From: Desulfosporosinus acidiphilus SJ4
Lineage (GTDB): Bacteria > Bacillota > Desulfitobacteriia > Desulfitobacteriales > Desulfitobacteriaceae
Reading direction: 5' to 3'
Length of the DNA: 64,000 nucleotides
Assembly: GCF_000255115.2 (NCBI RefSeq)
Contig: NC_018068.1
Span: 3,567,977-3,631,976 of the forward strand
The notes beneath the pieces are model-generated. The model saw only the letters and a program-made list of their open reading frames with translations, had not been told where the DNA came from and did no database searches. The position numbers were made by a program, and so were the translations under genes. Below, piece by piece: positions 32,222 through 41,148 of the stretch. Positions within the stretch are counted from its first letter, which is position 1. Each line of letters begins with the position of its first letter.

Positions 32222-32473
32222 TTATTTCTCTTGCAAGTAGGTCCTAACAAGCTCTTCAATCAGCTCAAAGCGTTCAAGTTTACGAATCATTGCCCGGGCC
32301 TGATTGTGGCTGGTGATATAGACCGGGTCACCCGACATCAGATAGCCCACCATTTGGTTAATAGGGTCATATCCCTTTTCTTGTAATGCCGCATAGACTT
32401 TCTGCAGAACATCACGAGCGGATACATCTTCCCCGACAGCCTTAAACATCATGGTTTCTTCCATACGATCCAT
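32222..32473 (-). CDS. ireB: IreB-family regulatory protein (DUF965/UPF0297)
   Basis: 83 residues: [60 protein letters not shown]. This is the near-invariant IreB family, the small dimeric protein phosphorylated by the IreK/PrkC kinase in enterococci and linked there to cephalosporin resistance. Its gene typically follows alaS, as here (74 bases). ATG with GGGGGACAGG upstream. Confidence 0.94.
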   Translation of the reverse strand: MDRMEETMMFKAVGEDVSARDVLQKVYAALQEKGYDPINQMVGYLMSGDPVYITSHNQARAMIRKLERFELIEELVRTYLQEK

Positions 32474-32546
32474 TTTCCTGTCCCCCTTTCGCTGTCCTTA
32501 GCATAACCTACTAACTATATATTCTCGCTGTCCTACTTTTTCTCCT

Positions 32547-35177
32547 CTATTTCTTCAGTTGACCTCGAAGAATTGTTGGCACTTTATCTATAGCCTCGCC
32601 CACCTTACCGGGATCTTTTCCGCCTGCTTGAGCCATATCCGGTCGGCCGCCGCCGCTTCCACCGGCGATTTTTGCCACTTCTTTTATAATCTGTCCGGCA
32701 TGAAGCCCGCTTAAACCTGTAGGACTGACAGTTGTTACAAAGTTTACTTTTCCTTCACTGACAGCACCCAGAACAATCACACCGCTCTTAAGTTTGCCTC
32801 GTAATAGATCGGCCATCTGGCGGAGTCCTTCCATATCGGCAGCTTGGACTTGGGCAGCAAGAGCAGAAATCCCTTCAATCTCGACGACTTTGCCTAATAA
32901 CCCTTCCGCTTCGTTTTTACTCAATTTAGCTTGAAGATGGGATACCTCTCGTTCCAGATCTTTAACTTGGGTCACTAAACCTTGAACGCGTTTGCCTACA
33001 TCGGCCGGTTGAGCCTTCAGGGCCTGAGCGACTTCTGTTACTTGCTCTTCAAGAGAACGAAGATAAGCTAAAGCTTCTAAGCCGGCTACTGCTTCGATTC
33101 TGCGCAAACCAGCCCCAATCCCGCCTTCACTGAGTATTTTGACCAGCCCGATTTCACCGGTGCTGTGGACATGAGTCCCGCCGCACAATTCTTTACTAAA
33201 GGTTCCCATAGTTACAACACGTACTGTATCGCCATATTTTTCTCCGAAAAGAGCAGTAGCCCCGCTCTTTTTAGCCTCATCCAACGACATTTCCGTTGCA
33301 TCAACGTTCATATTCTTTAAAATTGCTTCATTAATTAATCCTTCAACTGCTTTTAAATCACTAGGGGTAAGCGGCGAAAAATGAGTGAAGTCGAAACGCA
33401 AGCGTTCAGGTGTCACCAGAGATCCGGCTTGCTGTACATGCTCTCCCAGAACAGAACGCAGTGCCGCCTGCAAAAGATGCGTAGCACTGTGATGCCGTGC
33501 TGTCGCAGAACGCGCAGATGTTTTAACGACGGCTTCCACCGTTTCGCCCAAATGCAACACTCCGGTGAGGATTTGAATACGGTGATAGAAGGTACCTGTT
33601 ACTCCTTTTTTTACCTCCAAGACTCGTGCCTCAGCACGGGGTGTTCTCAGAACACCCTCATCTGAAACTTGACCGCCGCTCTCGGCGTAGAAAGGAGTTT
33701 CTGAGAGAAAAATTGTCACTTCTTCGCCTTCTCCGGCATCTTGCCTTTCGTCTCCATCCACAAACAAGCCTTCGATCTTGGCCTCACATGATACTTGATG
33801 GTAACCGAGAAAAGGCGTTACTCCCAAGGCTTTGGCCCTTTGGATCAAATCCGCGCTTTCGGCGGCAGCCCTCATTTGCTGAGACTGTTCTTTAGCCCGC
33901 TGACGATGTTCTTCCGCTGAAGCCTGGAACGAAGGCATGTCCACAGAAAGTCCTTGCTCAGCTAGGATTTCTTCCGTCAACTCCACCGGGAAGCCATACG
34001 TCTCGTATAGGTAGAAAGCATCGGAACCGCCTAAAACTGTTTCACCCTTCTCGACAAGCTCCCTGACCTTTTCTTGCAGCATTTGGGTTCCTTGATCCAA
34101 GGTAGCCTGAAAGTTTTTCTCTTCTAAATTCAAATGATTAATAATAAAATTCTCATTGTCTTTCAGTTCCGGATAGGCTTGAGCATAATCTCTTTGAATA
34201 ATTCGGAATACTGACTCTAAAAATGGTTTATCTATTCCGAGAAGCTTCGCATAACGAACAGCCCGTCGCAAAATCCGACGCAAGACATACCCGCGCCCCT
34301 CATTGTTCGGTCGTATGCCATCGGCCAGCATGAAAGAAATAGCCCGAACGTGATCTGCCACTACTTTCAAGGCCAGATCATTTTTAGGATTCTCCTTATA
34401 CTTAATGCCTGCAAGATCGGCAACGAAATCGATAATGGGTCGGAACAAATCCGTATCGAAGTTAGTCTCCACCCCTTGCATGACTGAGGCAATACGTTCA
34501 AGACCCATCCCGGTATCAATATTTTGTTTAGGCAGTGGCGTTAACACGCCTGCTTCATCCCGATTATACTGCATGAAGACCAAATTCCAAATTTCCAAAA
34601 AGCGGTCACAATCGCACCCTACAGCGCACTCCGGCCGACCGCACCCTCTGGTCTCACCGAGATCAACATAGATTTCCGAACAAGGTCCGCAAGGACCTGT
34701 GGGGCCGGCGGCCCAAAAATTTTCCGGGTCGCCGATAATTCTTTCCGGCTTAACCCCTGCTTTCTCTATCCATAGTTGTCTGGCTTCATCATCTTCAGGA
34801 TAAACGGTGATCCAAAGTTTTTCTGCAGGAATCTTCAAGACTTGAGTAACATACTCCCAAGCCCAGGGAATAACTTCCTTTTTGAAATAATCGCCAAAGG
34901 AAAAGTTCCCCAGCATTTCAAAATATGTATGGTGACGTGCGGTCTTCCCCACTTCTTCTAAATCAGGTGTCCGGACACACTTCTGAGCCGTTGTCGCTCT
35001 GGGAAAAGGTGGCTCGACGCGACGCTGGAAATATGGTTTAAAGGGAACCATGCCCGCAACCGTTAATAACAAGGTTGGATCGTCCTTGGGAATGAGTGAA
35101 GCGCTAGGTAAGATCTTATGCCCTCTCTCTTCAAAAAACTTACGAAACATGTCCCTTAATTCATTACCTGTATACAT
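32547..35177 (-). CDS. alaS: Alanyl-tRNA synthetase
   Basis: 876 residues, full length. Class II catalytic domain with the usual start ELRDMFRKFFEERGHKILPS, DPTLLLTVAGMVPFKPYF and GNFSFGDYFKKEVI; tRNA-recognition domain; editing domain with HSATHLLQAALRSVLG (HxxxH) and KELCGGTHVHSTGEIG (CxxxH zinc site); then a C-terminal coiled coil and a DHHA1-type Gly-rich end (GGSGGGRPDMAQAGG). Charges tRNA-Ala with alanine. ATG with AGGAG upstream. A 300-base leader containing an attenuator-like structure (35329-35400) and a dispersed repeat precedes it. Confidence 0.97.
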   Translation of the reverse strand: MYTGNELRDMFRKFFEERGHKILPSASLIPKDDPTLLLTVAGMVPFKPYFQRRVEPPFPRATTAQKCVRTPDLEEVGKTARHHTYFEMLGNFSFGDYFKKEVIPWAWEYVTQVLKIPAEKLWITVYPEDDEARQLWIEKAGVKPERIIGDPENFWAAGPTGPCGPCSEIYVDLGETRGCGRPECAVGCDCDRFLEIWNLVFMQYNRDEAGVLTPLPKQNIDTGMGLERIASVMQGVETNFDTDLFRPIIDFVADLAGIKYKENPKNDLALKVVADHVRAISFMLADGIRPNNEGRGYVLRRILRRAVRYAKLLGIDKPFLESVFRIIQRDYAQAYPELKDNENFIINHLNLEEKNFQATLDQGTQMLQEKVRELVEKGETVLGGSDAFYLYETYGFPVELTEEILAEQGLSVDMPSFQASAEEHRQRAKEQSQQMRAAAESADLIQRAKALGVTPFLGYHQVSCEAKIEGLFVDGDERQDAGEGEEVTIFLSETPFYAESGGQVSDEGVLRTPRAEARVLEVKKGVTGTFYHRIQILTGVLHLGETVEAVVKTSARSATARHHSATHLLQAALRSVLGEHVQQAGSLVTPERLRFDFTHFSPLTPSDLKAVEGLINEAILKNMNVDATEMSLDEAKKSGATALFGEKYGDTVRVVTMGTFSKELCGGTHVHSTGEIGLVKILSEGGIGAGLRRIEAVAGLEALAYLRSLEEQVTEVAQALKAQPADVGKRVQGLVTQVKDLEREVSHLQAKLSKNEAEGLLGKVVEIEGISALAAQVQAADMEGLRQMADLLRGKLKSGVIVLGAVSEGKVNFVTTVSPTGLSGLHAGQIIKEVAKIAGGSGGGRPDMAQAGGKDPGKVGEAIDKVPTILRGQLKK

Positions 35178-35211
35178 TCCTTAAACACTCCTTTAGCTTC
35201 ATCCCGCTAAT

Positions 35212-35328
35212 AAAGAAAACTTAGCTGGCGCTCACGAAGACACTGTCTTCGCACGAATTAGCATACTTGCAGACACTGTCTTCGCACGAATTAGCATTCT
35301 TGCAGCCTCCGGCGAAAGCGGCAGGTAT
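35212..35328 (-). repeat. Dispersed terminator-associated repeat, copy A (with internal duplication)
   Basis: Shares AAAGAAAACTT.GCTGGCG, CACGAAGACACTGTCTTCGC and CGAATTAGC..CTTGCA with copies at 36578, 57210 and 60480. CGAAGAC/GTCTTCG forms a short hairpin. In this copy a 33-bp unit is tandemly duplicated (35238-35270 and 35271-35303, one mismatch). It lies between the alaS attenuator and the alaS start. Confidence 0.8.
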
Positions 35329-35400
35329 AAAAAAATAATCTCTTCCCTGTTACTGTCAGGGACGAGATGTCTTAGAGCTGCTACCCTGCTTAATTTCGGG
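35329..35400 (-). promoter_or_regulatory. alaS: Attenuator in the alaS leader, T-box-like but divergent
   Basis: On the minus strand CTCGTCCCTG (35357-35366) pairs with CAGGGAAGAG (35340-35349), then a run of seven T (35329-35335): an intrinsic terminator. Just upstream AGGGTAGCAGCTC (35375-35387) could compete by pairing its AGGG with CCCT, as a T-box antiterminator does, but it departs from the AGGGTGGNACCGCG consensus and I cannot see a normal stem I. Regulation by uncharged tRNA-Ala is plausible, not shown. Confidence 0.5.
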
Positions 35401-35485
35401 CTGATAAACATTTATTCTCATTGTTTTACACAAATTCTCATTGTTTCTAAAGTATATACAGGGAATGAGTTCTTTGTCAACCACC

Positions 35486-36547
35486 TTAAACGCGGGATGA
35501 GACAAGCTTATTATAGATGTGCTTGATCACAACCTTAATGACAGCTGCAAGAGGAACTGCAAACAACAATCCCCAAAACCCCGCTACCTCGCCGCCGGCC
35601 AACAGGACAAACATAATCCACAGCGGGTGAAGTCCAACACTGTCTCCCATCAGTTTTGGTGATATTAAATTTCCTTCAATCTGCTGAACAACCAAGATAA
35701 CCAGAACTACCTTTAAGGCCATTCCCGGAGACTTAATTAAGGCTAGCAGTACTGAAGGCACGGCTCCGATGAAAGGCCCGAAATAGGGAATTAAGTCAAA
35801 TACCCCACACAACAAGCCGATCAGTAAGGCATAATCCATCCCCACCAATTTTACCCCGATCCCAATAAGGAATCCAACAATTACTGCCACGAGCAGATTA
35901 CCCTTCACAAATCGCCGCACGGTATGGCTTATGTCTTGCCACAAACGTCTCCAACCCATACGCTGGCGCTGAGGAACCAAGCGGAAAAATCGTATTCCGA
36001 TCTTCTTCCAGTCAGCCAACAAATAGATAGTAATCATCGGAGATAATATGTAAAGCGTCACACTGGACAAAACACTGGGTAAACTGGCTATAACCTTTTT
36101 GAGCCATTCAGCAAGTAAAATTTCCCCCTGCCCAAGGTGTTGGTCTATGACGATAGCTACCCTGTTGGGCAATCCACTTTCTTTAAAATGCTCACGAAAT
36201 TCATCGATTCGTTCTGACATTGTCTGCAGCGTGGCCGGCAGAATTGAAGCTAACTTACCTAGTTCCGTATAAATCGTCGGAAGTACCAGAAAGATTGTCA
36301 TGGCAATAATAAATAATATTCCGGTGAAAATTATAGCAATTGATTTATTACGACTAATTCCATACCTCTCCAGCCCTTCAACAAAGGGGTTCAATAAATA
36401 GGCCAGCAAAAATCCCAAAACAAAGGGGCCCAAGATCGTTCGAACTCTTATCAGCACCAGTATTCCCAGAGCAAGGCAGAAAACGGCAAATAACCATTTC
36501 CAAGGAAGCCTCTTCCAATAGGGATGGGTTATATTCGCATTCATCAA
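35486..36547 (-). CDS. AI-2E family transporter-like permease
   Basis: 353 residues with about eight membrane segments: an N-terminal pair (LGILVLIRVRTILGPFVLGF, LLNPFVEGLERYG), a soluble middle part, and the conserved C-terminal block LIGLLCGVFDLIPYFGPFIG and PKLMGDSVGLHPLWIMFVLL. Despite the family name, members include sodium/proton antiporters and exporters, so autoinducer-2 transport should not be assumed. Starts at TTG 36547 or the ATG next to it. Transcribed toward alaS, but the attenuator lies between them. Confidence 0.88.
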   Translation of the reverse strand: MMNANITHPYWKRLPWKWLFAVFCLALGILVLIRVRTILGPFVLGFLLAYLLNPFVEGLERYGISRNKSIAIIFTGILFIIAMTIFLVLPTIYTELGKLASILPATLQTMSERIDEFREHFKESGLPNRVAIVIDQHLGQGEILLAEWLKKVIASLPSVLSSVTLYILSPMITIYLLADWKKIGIRFFRLVPQRQRMGWRRLWQDISHTVRRFVKGNLLVAVIVGFLIGIGVKLVGMDYALLIGLLCGVFDLIPYFGPFIGAVPSVLLALIKSPGMALKVVLVILVVQQIEGNLISPKLMGDSVGLHPLWIMFVLLAGGEVAGFWGLLFAVPLAAVIKVVIKHIYNKLVSSRV

Positions 36548-36577
36548 GGATAACGCCCTCGCTCATCATAATGGTAT

Positions 36578-36670
36578 AAAGAAAACTTGACTGGCGCGCG
36601 AAGACACTGTCTTCGCACGAATTAGCTCTTCTTGCAGTATTTAACCGTAGGTTATACTTTCAGATAGTAT
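36578..36670 (-). repeat. Dispersed terminator-associated repeat, copy B
   Basis: The most complete copy: AAAGAAAACTTGACTGGCGC, CGAAGACACTGTCTTCGCAC, GAATTAGC..TTCTTGCAGTAT, then GGTTATACTTTCAGATAGTA next to the T-run of the terminator at 36671-36697. Confidence 0.8.
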
Positions 36671-36697
36671 AAAAAAAGCGCGCCAAGCGCGCGCTTT
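36671..36697 (-). terminator. Intrinsic terminator downstream of the zinc-ribbon/PRC genes
   Basis: Nine-bp stem AAAGCGCGC/GCGCGCTTT with a five-base loop, followed on the minus strand by seven T. Confidence 0.9.
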
Positions 36698-36755
36698 AGC
36701 AAATCCAAATTAGATTCATTTCCTTAACTCGGATTCTAGAAACTTCATACCACGC

Positions 36756-36848
36756 TTCAGTCACCCGCTTTTAGGCCCTGCAAGAATCACACGAAGGCCT
36801 AAAACTGCCATCAACGTGCTACCTTTAACCTCCTTGAGGTTCGAAAAA
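36756..36848 (-). promoter_or_regulatory. T-box-like antiterminator/hairpin remnant with a possible leader peptide
   Basis: On the minus strand AAAGGTAGCACG precedes a hairpin TTTTAGGCC/GGCCTAAAA whose loop (TTCGTGTGATTCTTGCAG) is of the sort found in T-box terminators; there is no U-run here and no room for stem I outside the upstream gene. A 16-codon ORF (36761-36811: MAVLGLRVILAGPKSG) overlaps the hairpin. Either a decayed T-box tail or a leader-peptide attenuator; weak evidence. Confidence 0.3.
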
Positions 36849-37043
36849 TTATTCTGCGACTGCGCTGGAAGTCTCCTGGGCTATAGACGGGTCATTCCAA
36901 GCAACCAGCGAACCGTCTTCTGCCAAATCGTAAACGACAACTTTGTCTGTCTGGGTTGTGAATTCCACACAGCAATCCCAACAATAGAACTGTTCAACCC
37001 CTACTTTACCAATGGCGCGCCCTGAGCAAACCGGACAATTCAT
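36849..37043 (-). CDS. Small zinc-ribbon protein
   Basis: 64 residues: MNCPVCSGRAIGKVG then EQFYCWDCCVEFTT, a CxxC...CxxC zinc ribbon at residues 3-26, then a short strand-rich tail (KVVVYDLAEDGSLVAWND) and an Ala-rich end. No named function. It overlaps the PRC-barrel gene by four bases (ATGA), so the two are co-translated. Confidence 0.75.
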   Translation of the reverse strand: MNCPVCSGRAIGKVGVEQFYCWDCCVEFTTQTDKVVVYDLAEDGSLVAWNDPSIAQETSSAVAE

Positions 37044-37534
37044 GATTGAAAGCCCCCTTCATTTGCTTGATCCAAGGGAGATACTTGATTATCAACGATT
37101 AAGATATCTTTCCCATCGATCATGACGTGCGGCCGCAGGATCGTGCCCCGGCCATGAAGAAGGTCTGCGAAGAGTCCGTCAGAGATCTCAAAGCCAACCA
37201 ACTTTTCCGCGGAATCATCAACAAAAATATCCTCAATCGTTCCTCTTGAGTCTCCAGCTTGGGTATAGACTTCGTTCCCGATTTTTTCAGACCATCGTGT
37301 TCCCTGGAGTTCTTCCAAATTCTTTTCTTGGATTGTTACAGCATCCTTGCCCACGCTCACAATGGCCCTGCGGGGAATTCCTTTCGTTGAGTGAAAAAGA
37401 TGCCCGCCTTCTAGGAGAATCCCGGCAAGTTCATCCTTGGTAGTATCCAAGACCAAATCCTGGACCCACCCGACGGCGGCTCCATTTTTCAAATCCAAGA
37501 CCGGCAAACCGACAATCTCACGTGAGCGACGCAC
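37040..37534 (-). CDS. PRC-barrel domain protein
   Basis: 164 residues with two PRC-barrel units: GLPVLDLKNGAAVGWVQDLV (about 8-75) and GNEVYTQAGDSRGTIEDIFV (about 85-155). PRC barrels occur in RimM and in small regulatory proteins of sporulating bacteria; no specific role can be assigned. It lies upstream of and overlaps the zinc-ribbon gene. Confidence 0.85.
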   Translation of the reverse strand: MRRSREIVGLPVLDLKNGAAVGWVQDLVLDTTKDELAGILLEGGHLFHSTKGIPRRAIVSVGKDAVTIQEKNLEELQGTRWSEKIGNEVYTQAGDSRGTIEDIFVDDSAEKLVGFEISDGLFADLLHGRGTILRPHVMIDGKDILIVDNQVSPLDQANEGGFQS

Positions 37535-37607
37535 CTCTTCACCTCCTAAGAAATCCTAACTATACTCTTCCCCGGTACTCAGAAATTCATTCATAAAATT
37601 GGTAAAA

Positions 37608-38711
37608 TTAATAAACAGTTTTTGAGGTGATTTTGCCCCCGCCTACAACCAAATTTCCTTGATAAAAAACGACGGCTTGCCCTGGTGTCACTGCGCGCTG
37701 AGGTTCAGAAAAATTCACTAGGACACCGGAAGTCTTTCCGTGAGTTGAAGGAGTTACTGTTGCTTCAGCCCCGGCAGAGTTATAACGAATTTTCGCTTTA
37801 ACCTTGATTGGTTCTTTTAAATCGGAAATTGAAATCCAGTTTAAATCCGTTGCCCAAAGGGAGTCGGAATAGACCTCCTGGTCTTCTCCCAAAACAACCT
37901 CATTACGAGAGGGGTTTAAACCGATAACATATTTGGGTTTTCCAAAAGCAATCCCCAGTCCCTTGCGCTGACCAACGGTATAATGAATAATCCCCTGATG
38001 TTTTCCTAAAATATTTCCCTGGAGATCTACAAAATTCCCAGGTTTAATCTTAGCGTTGGATCGCTGGCGGACAAATGAAGCGTAGTCATTATCAGGTACG
38101 AAGCAGATCTCTTGACTGTCCGGTTTGTTCGCGACCCCTAAGCCCAATTTACCGGCCATTTTACGAACTTGATCTTTCGTATACTCTCCCAAAGGGAATA
38201 TTGTATGCGCCAGTTGTTCTTGATTTAACATATAGAGGGCATAGGTTTGATCCTTACGTTCATCAGAACTTTTACTTAACAGAAAGCGGTCGCTGACAGG
38301 GTCGCGTAATACTTGGGCATAATGACCTGTTGCTATGTAGTCCGCTCCCAAGCCACGAGCTTTGCGCAGCATTTCTCCGAATTTAACATATTTATTGCAG
38401 GCCAGACATGGGTTAGGAGTTTCTCCCTGCAAATAAGACTTAGTAAAATAGTCTACCACTGATTCCTGAAAATAGGAGCGAAAATTCATAACATAATGGG
38501 GTATTCCCAGTTGATACGCAACCCGCCGGGCATCGTCAATAGCCGATATAGTACAACAGCCGCCTTCTACTTCCGGTCCGGCCGATTCCCAGATCTGCAA
38601 AGTTACCCCAATCACTTCATACCCCTGTTCTTTAAGTAAAGCGGCGGCCATGGAACTATCCACACCGCCGCTCATACCAACCACAACTTTAGGCTTTGTT
38701 GTCAGAGCCAT
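37608..38711 (-). CDS. mnmA: tRNA-specific 2-thiouridylase MnmA
   Basis: About 367 residues. PP-loop KVVVGMSGGVDSSMAAALL binds ATP; NPCLACNKYVKFG holds the first catalytic Cys and PDSQEICFVPD the second; GQRKGLGIAFGKPKYV and the C-terminal beta-barrel complete the fold. Transfers sulfur to U34 of tRNA for Lys, Glu and Gln. The sulfur donor, cysteine desulfurase, is encoded two genes upstream, so iscR-nifS-nifU-mnmA forms an Fe-S and tRNA-thiolation operon. ATG at 38711 preferred; GTG at 38717 is possible. Confidence 0.96.
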   Translation of the reverse strand: MALTTKPKVVVGMSGGVDSSMAAALLKEQGYEVIGVTLQIWESAGPEVEGGCCTISAIDDARRVAYQLGIPHYVMNFRSYFQESVVDYFTKSYLQGETPNPCLACNKYVKFGEMLRKARGLGADYIATGHYAQVLRDPVSDRFLLSKSSDERKDQTYALYMLNQEQLAHTIFPLGEYTKDQVRKMAGKLGLGVANKPDSQEICFVPDNDYASFVRQRSNAKIKPGNFVDLQGNILGKHQGIIHYTVGQRKGLGIAFGKPKYVIGLNPSRNEVVLGEDQEVYSDSLWATDLNWISISDLKEPIKVKAKIRYNSAGAEATVTPSTHGKTSGVLVNFSEPQRAVTPGQAVVFYQGNLVVGGGKITSKTVY

Positions 38712-38717
38712 AATCAC

Positions 38718-39095
38718 CTATTCCTTTTTTCCCTGTTTTTCATGGTAATCTTTAATGGCTGCATGAAGGGCATCGGCTGCCAGGTTGGAACAGTGCATTT
38801 TTGCCGGTGGCAGCCCGCCTAAGGCTTCGGCCACAGCGGCATTGGAAATTTCCAAGGCTTCTTCAAGAGTTTTTCCTTTAACCATTTCCGTAACCATACT
38901 GCTTGTCGCAACGGCGGCTCCACAGCCAAAAGTCTTAAACTTAACGTCTTTTATAATATCCCCTTCTACGTCCAGGTAAATACGCATGATATCTCCACAT
39001 TTAGCATTCCCAACTTCGCCGACACCGTCAGCGTTTTCAATTTCTCCTACATTACGAGGATTTGTAAAATGATCCATCACTTTTTCAGTGTACAT
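38718..39095 (-). CDS. nifU: Fe-S cluster assembly scaffold NifU/IscU
   Basis: 125 residues: HFTNPRNVGEIENADGVGEV, GNAKCGDIMRIYLDVEGD (first cluster Cys), FKTFGCGAAVATSSMVTEMV (second Cys) and PPAKMHCSNLAADALHAAI (third Cys). IscU-type scaffold on which NifS-derived sulfur and iron are assembled. It is the short, single-domain form. Lies between nifS and mnmA. Confidence 0.95.
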   Translation of the reverse strand: MYTEKVMDHFTNPRNVGEIENADGVGEVGNAKCGDIMRIYLDVEGDIIKDVKFKTFGCGAAVATSSMVTEMVKGKTLEEALEISNAAVAEALGGLPPAKMHCSNLAADALHAAIKDYHEKQGKKE

Positions 39096-39214
39096 TCTTC
39101 ACCCACTCCTTTATCCGTTTTTCAACAATTGCTTTGAATGATTTTCTAGTTGGCTCTCTGACAGCATCAGAGACTTTTAATTTAGATTCAATTGAGTTTG
39201 CGTCATTCGAATTT

Positions 39215-40399
39215 CTATGCTTGCTTTGCGTGCATCGCTTGATCGTAGAGCGGGGACATCATACGCAAACGCTCAACGATCTTCGGTAATTGTTCAAGTA
39301 CATAGTCAATGTCTTCTTCGGTATTTTGACGTCCAAGAGTAAAGCGCAGCGAACCATGAGCTATTTCGTGAACTAACCCCATTGCCAGCAAGACATGGGA
39401 AGGGTCCAAGGAACCCGAGGTGCAGGCCGAGCCGCTGGAAGCCGCAATTCCAAGCATATCGAGAGAAAGCAGCAGGGACTCACCTTCAACAAATTGGATG
39501 CTGACATTGACATTGTTGGGCAATCTCTTTTCGCCCAGAGGTCCGTTGATCTTGACATAGTCAATCTTCTCAACAATGCCATTTAAAAGTTTATCCCGAA
39601 GTTTACTGAGCCGCTGAGCATCTTCAGCTATTCGCTGACCGGCAAGTTCACAAGCCTTGCCGAAGCCTATAATTCCCGGTGTATTTTCAGTCCCCGAACG
39701 ACGTTTCTTTTCCTGTCCGCCGCCATAAATCCGGGGAGCAACCCGGACTCCTTTACGGATATAGAGTGCTCCGACCCCTTTAGGACCGTAGATTTTATGG
39801 CTTGAGATGGTCAAGAGATCGATATTCATGGCTTTTACATCAATGGGAATTTTGCCAAGAGACTGAACAGCATCCACATGGAAAACTATGCCGTGTTCTT
39901 TGGCCAGCTTGCCGATTTCGGCAACAGGCTGAATTGCTCCAACTTCATTGTTGGCGTGCATCATTGTAATCAGAATTGTGTCCGGGCGAATAGCCTTCTT
40001 GATGTTTTCGACCGAAACAATACCCTCTTCATCTACCGGAATAATTGTTAGGTCAAAACCGTTTTTCTCCAAATATTCGCAAGTCTCGAGAACAGCGTGA
40101 TGTTCCACCGAAGACGTAATAATATGCTTGCCTTTCTTACTCAAGGCTTCTGCTGATCCTAGAATAGCCAGATTATCAGCCTCTGTTCCTCCGCTGGTAA
40201 AGGTAATTTCTGAAGGTTCAGCACCGATTAGTTCAGCAACCTGACGCCGGGCTTCCTCCAGTGCCTGTTTGGCTTCTCTGCCAAAACTATGAACACTTGA
40301 GGGATTTCCATATTTCTCAGTATAGTAAGTCATCATTAAAGCCGCTACTTCCGGATCAACCGGGGTGGTTGCACTGTGATCTAAATAAACACGCCGCAT
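39215..40399 (-). CDS. nifS: Cysteine desulfurase NifS/IscS
   Basis: About 394 residues. MRRVYLDHSATTPVDPEVAA opens the fold-type I PLP enzyme; SSVEHHAVLE, HANNEVGAIQPV and TISSHKIYGPKGVG (PLP Lys after His) mark the active site, and SSGSACTSGSLDPSHVL contains the persulfide Cys on its mobile loop. Supplies sulfur to NifU and MnmA. The frame is open to 40483, but the ATG at 40399 has AGGGAG eight bases upstream and matches the family start. Confidence 0.96.
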   Translation of the reverse strand: MRRVYLDHSATTPVDPEVAALMMTYYTEKYGNPSSVHSFGREAKQALEEARRQVAELIGAEPSEITFTSGGTEADNLAILGSAEALSKKGKHIITSSVEHHAVLETCEYLEKNGFDLTIIPVDEEGIVSVENIKKAIRPDTILITMMHANNEVGAIQPVAEIGKLAKEHGIVFHVDAVQSLGKIPIDVKAMNIDLLTISSHKIYGPKGVGALYIRKGVRVAPRIYGGGQEKKRRSGTENTPGIIGFGKACELAGQRIAEDAQRLSKLRDKLLNGIVEKIDYVKINGPLGEKRLPNNVNVSIQFVEGESLLLSLDMLGIAASSGSACTSGSLDPSHVLLAMGLVHEIAHGSLRFTLGRQNTEEDIDYVLEQLPKIVERLRMMSPLYDQAMHAKQA

Positions 40400-40433
40400 A
40401 GGCTCACTCCCTTTATTTATTGCTGCTAAATGG

Positions 40434-40886
40434 TCAAATATAGTACATATACAAGCTGCGTTCAGTTTCAAGCTTTCGAGCATCTTCCAGCATTGTTTCC
40501 AGCGTGATTGAATCTAAAACGTCTGCTATCGAGTTTCGAACTTTCTCCCAAATCGTCCGGGTAATGCAATATTCCGCCTTAGTACAACATTCCGGATCTT
40601 CCTCGGAAACACATTCTGTGGGAGCAATAGGGCCTTCTAAAACACGTATTATATCACCGACTTTTATTTTGTCGGGTTCTCTCCCTAATAAGTACCCCCC
40701 TTGCGCTCCTCGAACGCTTTTCACCAGTCCGGCTTTACGCAATCCCGCAATAAGTTGCTCAAGGTAATGTTCAGAAATTCCTTGCCTTTCCGCAATGCTT
40801 TTTAAAGATACGGGACCATCTCCCATATGCTGGGCTAAATCGAACATAGCCCTGACACCATATCGACCTTTGGTTGAGAGTTTCAC
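40434..40886 (-). CDS. iscR: Rrf2-family regulator IscR
   Basis: About 151 residues: MKLSTKGRYGVRAMFDLAQH, helix-turn-helix SLKSIAERQGISEHYLEQLI, wing RGAQGGYLLGR, and the cluster loop CVSEEDPECCTKAEYC with Cys residues spaced as in [2Fe-2S]-binding IscR. It senses Fe-S demand and represses the nifS-nifU-mnmA operon it heads. GTG at 40886 with AGAGG nearby; the longer frame to 40904 contains the ribosome site. Confidence 0.92.
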   Translation of the reverse strand: MKLSTKGRYGVRAMFDLAQHMGDGPVSLKSIAERQGISEHYLEQLIAGLRKAGLVKSVRGAQGGYLLGREPDKIKVGDIIRVLEGPIAPTECVSEEDPECCTKAEYCITRTIWEKVRNSIADVLDSITLETMLEDARKLETERSLYMYYI

Positions 40887-40940
40887 ACCCTCACCTCTTT
40901 CCAAGAAAGATTAAATGTTCTATAACCTTTTTTCAACTAT

Positions 40941-40969
40941 ATCTTATTAAAACAGTCGGGATTTGTCAA
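40941..40969 (-). promoter_or_regulatory. Promoter of the iscR-nifS-nifU-mnmA operon
   Basis: Minus-strand TTGACA (40964-40969), 17-base spacer, TAAGAT (40941-40946), about 55 bases before iscR. A 9-bp inverted repeat GCTTAAGGA/TCCTTAAGC lies further up, around 41017-41048, between this and the divergent rarA. Confidence 0.6.
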
Positions 40970-41148
40970 GGCTATATCCAACTCTTTTACTATTGTTTTT
41001 AGCAGGGGTCATATAAGCTTAAGGATATAGTAAAAATCTCCTTAAGCCTTGGAAAACCATGTGCTATAATTTAAGTAATACTTATGCTAAGAAAGTGTAT
41101 AATGCAAGTTTAACGTTCTAATAGTACCTAGAAAGGACCGTTCAACCA

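Noticed and set aside
35486-36547. Autoinducer-2 exporter linked to the agr-like locus
   Set aside because: The AI-2E family name is misleading; members have other transport roles and the gene is 28 kb away with no functional link.
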